From Candidatus Pacearchaeota archaeon (GTDB lineage Archaea; Nanobdellota; Nanobdellia; Pacearchaeales; GW2011-AR1): 38,800 nucleotides of DNA. Every line of letters starts with the position of its first letter. The stretch's first letter is position 1. Position numbers and translations under genes: made by a program. Of this stretch, positions 30,295-37,308 are shown one piece after another. The DNA is taken from assembly GCA_030699205.1 (NCBI GenBank), contig JAUYJY010000033.1:1-38800 (forward strand). Reading direction: 5' to 3'. The notes beneath the pieces were generated by a model that had not been told where the DNA came from, ran no database searches, and saw nothing but the letters and a program-made list of their open reading frames with translations.

Positions 30295-30816
30295 ATGCCT
30301 GAAGAAAATGGTCTTGTGTTAATCGCAGGAATCGCCAGAGATAATCTCGGAAGGATGGTTATCGGAAAAGATGGAGATATCCCATGGAGATCTGTTAGAG
30401 AAGATTTGAAAAGATTCAGAAAACTCACCATAAATCATGGAGTGATTATGGGGCGGAGAACCGCTGAAGAACTAATTGGCAAAGGAGTTTTCCCATTAGT
30501 TGGAAGAAAAAATATAGTCCTGACTTCGACAGCTGACTTTGGAAAGGTTTATGGAGAAAATGCAATAAGTGCGGGAAGTTTGGAATTTGCAATTGCTCTT
30601 GCCCAAGGAGTAAATAAGGATAGGACTGCCTATGTCATAGGTGGAGGGAGTGTTTATGATGCAACAATTGGTATGGCTACAAGATTAGAGCTTACAGAAT
30701 TTCCATGGATTGTTGAAGGAGACACTTATTTTCCTCAATTTGGGGATGAGTGGGGCGTTGTTGCAGAAGAGGAAAGACTTGGAGGATATGCTTTCAGAAC
30801 ATATGCAAGAGCTTAG
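30295..30816 (+). CDS. folA: dihydrofolate reductase
   Basis: A 173-aa DHFR that regenerates tetrahydrofolate consumed by ThyA. Motifs: LVLIAGIARDNLGRMVIGKD then GDIPWRSVREDLKRFRKLTI (W and the catalytic acid), HGVIMGRRTAEEL (NADPH binding), NIVLTSTADF, and YVIGGGSVYDATI. All are in expected order. Divergent from the dcd-like gene; a TATA-like sequence lies in the 100-bp intergenic region. tRNA-Ser follows 46 bp downstream. Confidence 0.95.
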   Translation: MPEENGLVLIAGIARDNLGRMVIGKDGDIPWRSVREDLKRFRKLTINHGVIMGRRTAEELIGKGVFPLVGRKNIVLTSTADFGKVYGENAISAGSLEFAIALAQGVNKDRTAYVIGGGSVYDATIGMATRLELTEFPWIVEGDTYFPQFGDEWGVVAEEERLGGYAFRTYARA

Positions 30817-30861
30817 CTGAAACATTGGATTTATAAATAAAGTTCTTTTTGATTTTGATAT

Positions 30862-30943
30862 GCCGAAGTTGGGCAGTGGTAGCCCGCTTGCTTGGAGAGC
30901 AAGTTTCTTCACAGATGTGCAGGTTCGATTCCTGCCTTCGGCG
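30862..30943 (+). tRNA. tRNA-Ser (GGA)
   Basis: Acceptor GCCGAAG/CTTCGGC, D arm GGGC-AGTGGTA-GCCC, anticodon stem CTTGC/GCAAG around TTGGAGA giving GGA, a 15-nt variable region as in class II tRNAs, and T arm GCAGG-TTCGATT-CCTGC. Discriminator G; CCA is not encoded. A TATA box (TTTATAAATA, 30830-30839) lies about 25-30 bp upstream. Its 3' end is duplicated at 33475. Confidence 0.95.
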
Positions 30944-30951
30944 TTAAAGTC
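30935..30951 (+). other. attachment-like 17-bp repeat, left (tRNA-Ser 3' end)
   Basis: The last 9 bp of tRNA-Ser plus 8 bp beyond it (CCTTCGGCGTTAAAGTC) recur exactly at 33475-33491. Such duplication of a tRNA 3' end is the normal scar of site-specific integration. Confidence 0.65.
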
Positions 30952-31042
30952 CCCCTATTACATTTAGGATTTCAGTATTCTATCGAATATAAAATTAAAA
31001 AAATATCAACAGGTTTTTAAGCAAATTCTATTAGTTTTACTT

Positions 31043-31447
31043 ATGGCTGGAAATCTTATTGCACAAGAAGAAGGAATGGGTTGCGGAATAGCCTGTGTAG
31101 CTTCCGCCTTAGGAATAGATTATCAAGAAGCCAGAAAATTGTCTGAAAATCCTGATTGGTCTTGCACTAAAGGATATGGTTGTAAGGATCTTGTTAAAAT
31201 TCTAAATAAAAAAGGTAAAAGTTATATTTACAAGAAGTTCAAAGAAGAACATATCCATTTACTTGAAAAATCTGGAACTATTGCTTTCGTTAAAGAAGGT
31301 GATGATGACACATGGGGACATTATCTATTAAAGACTAACCAAGGTTGGATGGATTGTTGGGTAAATTGGCCATCAATTAATCTTGCAAAAGCAGGATATC
31401 ACAAAGAGATTATTGGCGAACCTAAATGGATTATTTTTGAAAAATAA
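31043..31447 (+). CDS. C39-like cysteine peptidase
   Basis: A 134-aa soluble protein with AQEEGMGCGIACVASALGID (Cys with the usual Gln/Glu a few residues before it), and later WGHYLLKTNQGWMDCW (His and Asp). This is the C39 catalytic order. It lies between the two tRNA-Ser-derived 17-bp repeats and so may be cargo of an integrated element. A TATA-like sequence (GTTTTTAAG, 31012-31020) lies just upstream. It may process a leader peptide or act as a toxin/immunity-type enzyme; no partner is recognised. Confidence 0.7.
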   Translation: MAGNLIAQEEGMGCGIACVASALGIDYQEARKLSENPDWSCTKGYGCKDLVKILNKKGKSYIYKKFKEEHIHLLEKSGTIAFVKEGDDDTWGHYLLKTNQGWMDCWVNWPSINLAKAGYHKEIIGEPKWIIFEK

Positions 31448-31587
31448 GACTAACTTTTTGTTATATGTCTAGTCTTGGAGTTTATCCCAAGTAGTTTATT
31501 CAGGCGTTTCGCCTTAATTAGAAGGATTTGAACACTCTAAGATAAATCTTCTTGAAGACAATTGGTAGAGGAAATTTAGTTAGAGGT

Positions 31588-32088
31588 TTATTCTATAAGC
31601 CCATACATCATGTCATATTTGAATTCTTCTATTGTTGATATGGTTTCGAATTCTTTTATGAATTTTATGAATTTTAGCCTTATTGATTTTATGATTTCAT
31701 CATATTCTTTGAAATCCTTTGCGCAAGTTCCGATAATAAAATCCCAATTTCCTGTTGTTTTTGACACCCAGGTTATTTGGGGATGTGAGATTAAATAATT
31801 TATGAATAATTTCTCTTCTGTTTCATTCATTGCAAAAAGAGATATGGGTGTATAACTATACATTGGATAACCAAGCAAGGGGAAGTTTATAACTGCATGA
31901 TAAAACCTTATTACACCTAGCTTCTCTAGTCTTTGTATCCTATATTTTACACTGTCTGCAGGCATTCTTACTTTTTTAGCAATTTGGGTAACAGGAAGTC
32001 TTGCTTCTTTTTGTAATATCTCTATGATTTTCTTATCATTCTTGTCTAGTTTAACTTTGTCCCCAAATTTTATTCTTGATTTGTCCAT
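31588..32088 (-). CDS. Lrp/AsnC-family transcriptional regulator
   Basis: A 166-aa regulator. Residues 15-70 are the winged helix-turn-helix (DKKIIEILQKEARLPVTQIA, then KKVRMPADSVKYRIQRLEKL). Residues about 75-160 form the RAM-type ligand domain (YTPISLFAMNETEEKLFINY, TGNWDFIIGTCAKDFKEYDE). Lrp-type proteins sense amino acids or other small molecules and act as octamers. The gene is in the tRNA-bounded segment and opposite to its neighbours. A decayed gene of the same family lies at 36.1 kb. Confidence 0.9.
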   Translation of the reverse strand: MDKSRIKFGDKVKLDKNDKKIIEILQKEARLPVTQIAKKVRMPADSVKYRIQRLEKLGVIRFYHAVINFPLLGYPMYSYTPISLFAMNETEEKLFINYLISHPQITWVSKTTGNWDFIIGTCAKDFKEYDEIIKSIRLKFIKFIKEFETISTIEEFKYDMMYGLIE

Positions 32089-32180
32089 ATTGCTATTATG
32101 GTTAAATTATTTATAAATCTTTCCTATTTCAGTGAAAAATAAGAAGATAAGCTTTTATATTGGTCAATTTCTATTTTGAT

Positions 32181-32882
32181 ATGCTAACCCCTGTTGAAAA
32201 TGGACTGCTTGAAGAAGATTTGTCTGGAATGGAATATAAAGGATTTGTCCAATATAAAGGGCGTGGTCGTGATGGATTTAGAAGACCAAGAATGGCTGGG
32301 TTTGCTACATTGGGCACAAGTACGCGTAATTTGATGCTTGCAATGCACTTTGCTGATGCTGTTTCTTACTTTGCTGCATCCCCTTCAGAGTGTCCCAAAT
32401 TACAAGAGATTGAAGATCGCGTGCATCGCGTGCCGTTAGAGGTTTTACTAGAGTCATCCTATAGGGAACAAAATATGCTAGAGGTTAATAGATTAATAAG
32501 AGATAACGAAAAGGGTATTGTTTTCCGCTTGAAAACAGGGTATTTACTTAATGAGAGAGGCTATAGGAAAGGATATGGTTCCTCTTTGGATGGGGAAGTT
32601 TATAGTAGTGAATGTGGAGATATAATGCAGGAGAGAAATAAGTCCTCAAACAGACTTCATGGTATTGCTCTGCCTTTTCATCTTTTAGGGCTTATTAGTA
32701 TTTTACCTTCTACATTTCTTTTTGCAGATAACTCTGATAATCTTTCAATAGGGATTCCTGTTTTAGCAGTCCCCTTCTTGAGTCTTCTTACTGGTGTTTG
32801 TATGAGTTTGCGAGCCTATGGCCTTGCTGAAACGAAAGATCTTAAACCAATTGGGACCATAAAAGATTATTATAGTGATTAA
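32181..32882 (+). CDS. hypothetical protein with two C-terminal membrane helices
   Basis: A 233-aa protein. The N-terminal 150 residues are soluble and charged (MLTPVENGLLEEDLSGMEYK, LGTSTRNLMLAMHFADAVSY). Two hydrophobic helices follow (LPFHLLGLISILPSTFLFAD, then SIGIPVLAVPFLSLLTGVCM), and the C-terminus is short and polar. I chose the ATG at 32181 because a TATA-like CTTTTATATT (32152-32161) lies 20-30 bp upstream; the frame opens 7 codons earlier. No family recognised. It lies in the segment between the duplicated tRNA ends. Confidence 0.6.
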   Translation: MLTPVENGLLEEDLSGMEYKGFVQYKGRGRDGFRRPRMAGFATLGTSTRNLMLAMHFADAVSYFAASPSECPKLQEIEDRVHRVPLEVLLESSYREQNMLEVNRLIRDNEKGIVFRLKTGYLLNERGYRKGYGSSLDGEVYSSECGDIMQERNKSSNRLHGIALPFHLLGLISILPSTFLFADNSDNLSIGIPVLAVPFLSLLTGVCMSLRAYGLAETKDLKPIGTIKDYYSD

Positions 32883-32891
32883 ATCCTACAA

Positions 32892-33149
32892 CTAATTTTC
32901 CGCGATTTGTTCTCTCCATAAGGCAGAGTAAAGACCTTTCTTTTTTAACAATGAATTATGAGTGCCTTTTTCTATGAGTTTTCCTTTTTCTAAAACCATG
33001 ATTTTATCTGAATGTGCAATTGTTGAAAGCCTGTGGGCTACAATTATTGTTATTAATTCTGGTTTGAACTTTGTGATTTCTTTTATTGTTTTTGTGATTT
33101 CTTTTTCTAAAAGAATCCTGGCGTCTTTTCCCCCTAGTTTCCCTTTGAC
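32892..33149 (-). pseudogene. 3' fragment of an ABC transporter ATPase
   Basis: The minus strand reads [40 protein letters not shown] and [20 protein letters not shown] before a TAG, which is the H-loop (AHRLSTI) and end of an exporter-type ABC ATPase. Upstream, the frame shows only [10 protein letters not shown] and then stops, so Walker A, Walker B and most of the protein are gone. A different frame continues across the same DNA as the hypothetical protein described next. It is a clear remnant. Confidence 0.8.
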
Positions 33150-33414
33150 TTATTCCAATTACTCTTTTAACTTTCATTTTAGGAGTTTTTCTTTTTTTCC
33201 TATGTTCTTTATAAAGCCCACGATACCATTCGGGATTTATTGATTGTTTTCTCCAGAATGTCTGACCATATCTATCTGTATGGGGAAGAGAAATCATCCC
33301 ACCAGATTTAAATTCTTCATATAATGTTTTTAATGCAGATTCAAAATATGTAAAAATCTGTGAGGGCAATGTCCTTAATGGTCTTGAAGAATCCCATCCC
33401 TTTTCACCATCCAT
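33004..33414 (-). CDS. hypothetical protein, 3' part overlapping the ABC remnant
   Basis: A 136-aa frame. Residues 1-95 look protein-like ([60 protein letters not shown]), while residues beyond about 100 ([20 protein letters not shown]) are the ABC fragment read out of frame. So a true gene probably ended near 33150 or was fused to the ABC remnant by deletion. Domain unknown. The upstream end lies about 60 bp from the right 17-bp repeat. Confidence 0.4.
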   Translation of the reverse strand: MDGEKGWDSSRPLRTLPSQIFTYFESALKTLYEEFKSGGMISLPHTDRYGQTFWRKQSINPEWYRGLYKEHRKKRKTPKMKVKRVIGISQRETRGKRRQDSFRKRNHKNNKRNHKVQTRINNNNCSPQAFNNCTFR

Positions 33415-33474
33415 AATTTGTTTTAGAATCTTCTATTTTTTAATATTTGTATATTCAATTTAGTTTTTTAAATA

Positions 33475-33491
33475 CCTTCGGCGTTAAAGTC
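33475..33491 (+). other. attachment-like 17-bp repeat, right
   Basis: Exact copy of 30935-30951, i.e. the end of tRNA-Ser and 8 bp after it, without the rest of a tRNA. The 2.54-kb interval between the two repeats is a candidate integrated element. No integrase gene is present in it. Confidence 0.65.
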
Positions 33492-33541
33492 ACCGCAATA
33501 ATTTCCTAAAAGATTATAGATTCAAATCTTCTTCAAGCGTC

Positions 33542-33769
33542 TTATTTCTTTGCTTTCTCTTCAGCTCGTTTAATCATTTCTTTTTTCAAACCTAAAAAAA
33601 CTCCCCCTTTCTTTCCTCCGACATAGGTGCTTTCCCCGTCCTTAATAACTTCATTTAATGCATCAAGTTCTATATCAACATGAGTAATTCTTGCATTTGA
33701 CTTTCCTTTTACATGAATATACACATCGGCCTTTCCCAGTTTTATTTTTCCTTCCCCGGGTCCGCTCAT
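33542..33769 (-). CDS. small conserved-looking hypothetical protein
   Basis: A 75-aa mixed alpha/beta protein, MSGPGEGKIKLGKADVYIHV then KGKSNARITHVDIELDALNE and KKGGVFLGLKKEMIKRAEEK. No family recognised. Its ATG immediately follows the TAA of the phospholipid synthase gene (33770), so the two are co-transcribed. A possible membrane-lipid link is context only. Confidence 0.65.
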   Translation of the reverse strand: MSGPGEGKIKLGKADVYIHVKGKSNARITHVDIELDALNEVIKDGESTYVGGKKGGVFLGLKKEMIKRAEEKAKK

Positions 33770-34396
33770 TTAATATCTCCTCTGTCTTTTCTCTTTCATA
33801 ACCTCTAAGTCATGTATATAATGCAATCCTGAAATTGCACCCAAAAATCCAATCACTATCGACAAAGGCAAAGAAAAGTAAGTCCACAGAGGATAGAACA
33901 CACTAAGCATTACTGCAGGTAATGCAAACCCTTGTAAAAATGTAGTGATTTTAGCAACGTATCTTGCGGGAGGGAATACAGAACCAGAAAATGCACCAGC
34001 TATTGCAAAAGGTGCAGAAACTATTTCCCGAGTCATAATAAGAAGAATTTGCAAACCGTGCAATGGGTCAAGCCTTCCCCGAATTCCAAAAACAAGAATG
34101 AATGTTAAAGCAGTTCCAATCCATAAAATTCTGTCCGCAAACATATCTGCCTTCGCCCCAAAACTGCTTGTTAATTTAAGCTTTCTTGCAGTATAGCCAT
34201 CAAACCAATCAGTTAATGCAGCAATAACAAAAACAAAAACAATCAATTCAATATCAGAATCAACAACAATCATATAAACCAAAACAAAAGTCAAAACAAT
34301 ACGTGCAACATTCAAGAAGGTAGGGATATTAAGTATATCCTTTGTTGCCAGAGTATCTTCAATAATCTCCTTTCCCGCTTTTTTCACCCTTCCCAT
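33770..34396 (-). CDS. CDP-alcohol phosphatidyltransferase
   Basis: A 208-aa membrane enzyme with about five helices that joins a CDP-activated lipid to an alcohol in polar-lipid synthesis. The family signature D-G-x2-A-R-x8-G-x3-D-x3-D is complete in DWFDGYTARKLKLTSSFGAK then ADMFADR (residues about 62-88). In archaea this may be archaetidylglycerol- or archaetidylinositol-phosphate synthase; the substrate cannot be read from the motif. It heads a two-gene operon with the 75-aa protein. Confidence 0.9.
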   Translation of the reverse strand: MGRVKKAGKEIIEDTLATKDILNIPTFLNVARIVLTFVLVYMIVVDSDIELIVFVFVIAALTDWFDGYTARKLKLTSSFGAKADMFADRILWIGTALTFILVFGIRGRLDPLHGLQILLIMTREIVSAPFAIAGAFSGSVFPPARYVAKITTFLQGFALPAVMLSVFYPLWTYFSLPLSIVIGFLGAISGLHYIHDLEVMKEKRQRRY

Positions 34397-34448
34397 AAAT
34401 TAATGAACATACTAAACTTTAAAAGTCCTTCCATACAGATATAATGAC

Positions 34449-34524
34449 AGCGGGGTGGAGCAGTCTGGAGTGCTCACCGGGCCCATAACCCGGAGGTCGC
34501 GTGGTTCAAATCCCGCCCCCGCTA
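34449..34524 (+). tRNA. initiator tRNA-Met (CAT) with an extra base in the T stem
   Basis: Acceptor AGCGGGG/CCCCGCT, D arm GAGC-AGTCTGGAGT-GCTC, anticodon stem with three G-C pairs (CCGGG/CCCGG, an initiator feature) around loop CCCATAA, anticodon CAT. The T arm reads GCGTGG-TTCAAAT-CCCGC: GCG and GG pair with CGC and CC only if one T is bulged, so it is one base longer than the usual GCGGG stem. A TATA box (CTTTAAAAG, near 34415) is about 30 bp upstream. Confidence 0.93.
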
Positions 34525-34710
34525 TAACATTCAGAATTTCAAATAACTCCTACTTTATCTATTAGATTTAATAATACACATCTTAATATTACTCCCAATA
34601 AAACAATTCTCTCTTGTCAAATACACAGGCATTATCCGCAATTTCCCAAACTCTAAAACGCCAAAACGCCAGACCCAAAGCTTTAAAAAGGAAAAGACCA
34701 GAGTAACTTT

Positions 34711-35001
34711 ATGTGTGGATGTGATATGGATGCAAATGGAACTCCTGGTTCCGCAAGAGCGGAAGTACATAGCTCTGGCTCTGGAAATAGTGGTTTGCAT
34801 GAAATTAGTGAAAATCCAAGTATAAATGAAAGTGGACGCAAAGACAATTATTTCGCAAGAATGAGAGAACAAGAAAGAGAACAAGCTACAAAGGAGCCAT
34901 ATGGTGCTGTGAGGGGAATAGAATATGGTGGAGCAGGTAGCTTATTAAGCTTTTCTGGATATTTAGGAAAAGCAACAGGCTCCTACTCAATAGCTGCTTA
35001 A
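34711..35001 (+). CDS. small hypothetical protein
   Basis: A 96-aa polar protein, MCGCDMDANGTPGSARAEVH then SSGSGNSGLHEISENPSINE and FARMREQEREQATKEPYGAV, ending in a Gly/Ser/Tyr-rich tail. An N-terminal CGC pair is present. The TATA-like GCTTTAAAAAG (34679-34689) is 22-32 bp before the ATG, which supports expression. No family or membrane helix is recognised. Confidence 0.55.
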   Translation: MCGCDMDANGTPGSARAEVHSSGSGNSGLHEISENPSINESGRKDNYFARMREQEREQATKEPYGAVRGIEYGGAGSLLSFSGYLGKATGSYSIAA

Positions 35002-35104
35002 TTCTTAACAAGTAATTAACAAATCAAATTTTTATATGTATTTAATAAATTAGGTGATTAAGATTTTAATCCAATAGTGATTGTAGTTGATAAAACCCGC
35101 CCAA

Positions 35105-35836
35105 TTAAGCATGTGCTCGTCTCTTTAAATCAGAAATCAAATCGAGAAGTGCTTTTTTTCTTTCTTCTGAAGTTTTTTTATCTTTAAGCAATTCTCTTAA
35201 TTTTATAGCATAAACCCAATATTTCTTTTCCATTGGATAATCTTCTTTATCCCTAAATTTTTCAAACTTATTCAATGTGCCATCTAAATAGGCCCCCATG
35301 TATTCATTTATTCCTTCATCATATGGCCAATATTTTTTAGCAATTTCCTGAAATTGAATTTTATTTTTGTCCAGTAAAATGTGAATCCATTCGTGCCTCA
35401 AACAAAATCTCATTTGCCATTCTTTTTCTTTTTCGTTTCTTGGAATTGTCAGAAGAGCCAAAAAATCAGTTTCTCCAAATTGGTTTTTCAATTCTTCATG
35501 AAATTTTAAAAGCTCGTTTCTTAATTCTTCATTATCAATTTTTTTAATCCATTTTTCTTCTTGTTTTAACTCACTTTTTTGTGAAACTTGCCCACCATAT
35601 CTTTTCAGGCAATTCTGAAAATCTTTTGAATTTACAAATTTATCAATATTCTTTATTTTTTGTTTTGCTGTTTTTCCGTATTTTTGATAAATTGGGTCTG
35701 GGCAGTTTCCAATATATTCTGTTAAAATTTCATGCCTTACAGAAATCCATAAATGCTTAAACCAATTTGGATTATATTTCAAGTCAAACTTTTCTGCCAA
35801 TTTTTTTATATGAGATTTTGCTTTTTGAACATCCAT
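35105..35836 (-). CDS. putative zinc metallopeptidase (HExxH)
   Basis: A 243-aa soluble, charged protein. RFCLRHEWIHILLDKNKIQF near residue 150 contains HExxH (HEWIH), and KYWPYDEGINEYMGAYLDGT about 25 residues later offers a Glu third ligand in gluzincin style. The N-terminal half is helical (KKLAEKFDLKYNPNWFKHLW, ISVRHEILTEYIGNCPDPIY). No signal peptide. The family is unrecognised, so peptidase activity is an inference from the metal motif. Confidence 0.7.
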   Translation of the reverse strand: MDVQKAKSHIKKLAEKFDLKYNPNWFKHLWISVRHEILTEYIGNCPDPIYQKYGKTAKQKIKNIDKFVNSKDFQNCLKRYGGQVSQKSELKQEEKWIKKIDNEELRNELLKFHEELKNQFGETDFLALLTIPRNEKEKEWQMRFCLRHEWIHILLDKNKIQFQEIAKKYWPYDEGINEYMGAYLDGTLNKFEKFRDKEDYPMEKKYWVYAIKLRELLKDKKTSEERKKALLDLISDLKRRAHA

Positions 35837-36039
35837 AATATTTAGAAATATTGGGTTTTTATTAACTTATCGCACATGCCTAATGCTCCTCCTCTAAAAA
35901 TAGCAATCGCTACTCCTAAGATTTTCTTCGAAAATCTTAGTCTTCGACCTCACCCTCGCATAACTGGAATTATGTAAAAAATCACTCATCTCGTGATTTT
36001 CCCAAATCGTTTAATATTCTCCGCTTCGCTCCGAACTTA
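35837..36039. other. intergenic region with two perfect hairpins
   Basis: No gene seen. Perfect 11-bp stem CTAAGATTTTC/GAAAATCTTAG at 35916-35940, then AAAATCAC/GTGATTTT at 35978-36000 with a 7-nt loop. These may be transcript-end or small-RNA hairpins. A GC-richer stretch follows (CCGCTTCGCTCCG, 36021-36033), whose inverted form partly recurs at 37139-37152. Confidence 0.45.
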
Positions 36040-36267
36040 AAAAAACTTTCCTTAATCGTGATGTTATCTGTAATCCTTGCCATTCTAACCCAAAATGCTT
36101 GTGATTAATAGAAATTGAATATCCTAAAATGATTTTATTTCTTTCTAAATTTTGAATTCTTTTTTAATCGCATTTGCAGATAAATTCAAATCGTGCGATA
36201 AATCCATATAAGCTATTTTTGCATCTTCATTCAATTTTTTCAAATCAATAACTAATTTAATTCCCAT
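36040..36267 (-). pseudogene. Lrp/AsnC-like regulator, frameshifted fragment
   Basis: The minus strand reads MGIKLVIDLKKLNEDAKIAY then MDLSHDLNLSANAIKKEFKI and stops. After the A-run in the AAAAAAG segment (36159-36167) the +1 frame continues with KRIQNLERNKIILGYSISIN and HKHFGLEWQGLQITSRLRK, the expected next part of an Lrp-type winged helix and ligand domain. So a one-base slip in a homopolymer broke the gene, and only a fragment remains. Confidence 0.7.
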
Positions 36268-36312
36268 TGTAATTTTCAATAATCTTATATACAGGATTCA
36301 ATTTCATCATCC

Positions 36313-37005
36313 ATGGGATTAATTTTGGGCATTGACGATGCAGGCAGAGGACCTCTAATTGGTCCGATGATTCTTGCAGGAGTTTTAGTCACAAAAACAC
36401 AAGAAGAAAAAATAAAAAAGGCGGGGGCAAAAGATTCAAAACTACTCCCTCATACAGAGAGAATATCTCTCTCTGAATTAATCAAAGAAAACTCAATTTC
36501 CCATAAAATCTTAGAAACCTCTGCACATGAAATAGACAATTCTCTTTCTTCTGGAACAAATCTAAATACTCTCGAGGCGTTGAAATCAGCAGAAATCATC
36601 AACGCATTAAATACAAAAAAAGACAAAATAATTGTAATTGTGGACTGCCCTTCAACAAACCTTCTTGCATGGAAAAATACTTTAATAAGTTTTATAGAAC
36701 ACAAAGAAAATCTAAAAATAAAATGCGAACACAAAGCAGATTTTAATCATCCATCTGTTTCTGCAGCTTCAATTCTTGCAAAAGTAAAAAGAGAGGAAGC
36801 AGTATCTGTCTTAAAAAAACAATACGGAAACATCGGCTCTGGATACCCCTCAGACCCAATAACCATCAAATTCTTAAAAGAAAACGGGGAAAAATATAAA
36901 GATTCAGGAATATTCAGAAAATCATGGTCTACATGGAAGAAAATCTTTCCAGAAGATTCTTTGCAATTTCAGGGAAATAAATTTAAACAGCAAAAATTAT
37001 TTTAA
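36313..37005 (+). CDS. rnhB: ribonuclease HII
   Basis: A 230-aa enzyme that cuts RNA in RNA-DNA hybrids and at single ribonucleotides. It starts MGLILGIDDAGRGPLIGPMI: the first catalytic pair is Asp-Asp, where most relatives have Asp-Glu (DEAGRG). Later motifs are normal: IIVIVDCPSTN (third acid), KCEHKADFNHPSVSAASILA with the fourth acid and KxxR, and GSGYPSDPITIKF. The C-terminus QQKLF looks like a PCNA-binding tail. A TATA box (CTTATATAC, 36286-36294) is 20-27 bp before the ATG. Confidence 0.93.
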   Translation: MGLILGIDDAGRGPLIGPMILAGVLVTKTQEEKIKKAGAKDSKLLPHTERISLSELIKENSISHKILETSAHEIDNSLSSGTNLNTLEALKSAEIINALNTKKDKIIVIVDCPSTNLLAWKNTLISFIEHKENLKIKCEHKADFNHPSVSAASILAKVKREEAVSVLKKQYGNIGSGYPSDPITIKFLKENGEKYKDSGIFRKSWSTWKKIFPEDSLQFQGNKFKQQKLF

Positions 37006-37018
37006 AATTTTCTTCAAT

Positions 37019-37085
37019 TTTTTATGTCGAAGTTGCTGATGCAGATGAATGCAGCTTTGAGCACAAGAGAATTACTTACCCTTGC
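37019..37085 (+). repeat. hairpin repeat family 2, second copy
   Basis: 62 of 67 bases match 26614-26680 in the same orientation. The hairpin AAGTTGC/GCAGCTT is kept with one G-T pair, and the 14-nt loop (TGATGCAGATGAAT) differs by one base. The sequence after it is different from the first copy. It begins 14 bp after the rnhB stop. Confidence 0.7.
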
Positions 37086-37111
37086 CCAAAATTTCAAGAC
37101 GAAACATCTGC

Positions 37112-37208
37112 ATTTAACGAAGTTTGATTTTCCCTCGTGAAGCGAAGCGGAACAGGGCTGGAAAATCAAATTTGGAGAAATGGCGAGCCGAGCCATTTCT
37201 CGTTAAAT
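37112..37208. ncRNA. candidate three-way-junction RNA element upstream of the transposase
   Basis: Outer stem ATTTAACGA (37112-37120) with TCGTTAAAT (37200-37208). Inside it, a 13-bp stem AGTTTGATTTTCC (37121-37133) with GGAAAATCAAATT (37160-37172, one G-T), and a hairpin GAAATGGC (37177-37184) with GCCATTTC (37192-37199). Together they close an exact three-way junction with almost no unpaired bases. It lies 100 bp before the transposase ATG and may be transposon-end DNA structure, an RNA regulator or an independent element. Confidence 0.45.
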
Positions 37209-37277
37209 TCCTCAGCCCGTCCCATAATTCACCAACATTTAAATACTTCAACAGCGTCGATAAGTCAACTAAACATC

Positions 37278-37295
37278 GTCGGTAAAAACACCGAC
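37278..37295. repeat. small hairpin before the transposase start
   Basis: GTCGGT (37278-37283) and ACCGAC (37290-37295) form a perfect 6-bp stem with an AAAAAC loop, ending 13 bp before the transposase ATG. It could be a translation-limiting hairpin or part of the insertion-sequence left end. Confidence 0.4.
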
Positions 37296-37308
37296 AAAAG
37301 AGGTAAAA

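Noticed and set aside
33500-33540. Second tRNA remnant (AGATTCAAATCT resembles a T arm)
   Set aside because: No matching acceptor, anticodon or D arm; a short chance match.
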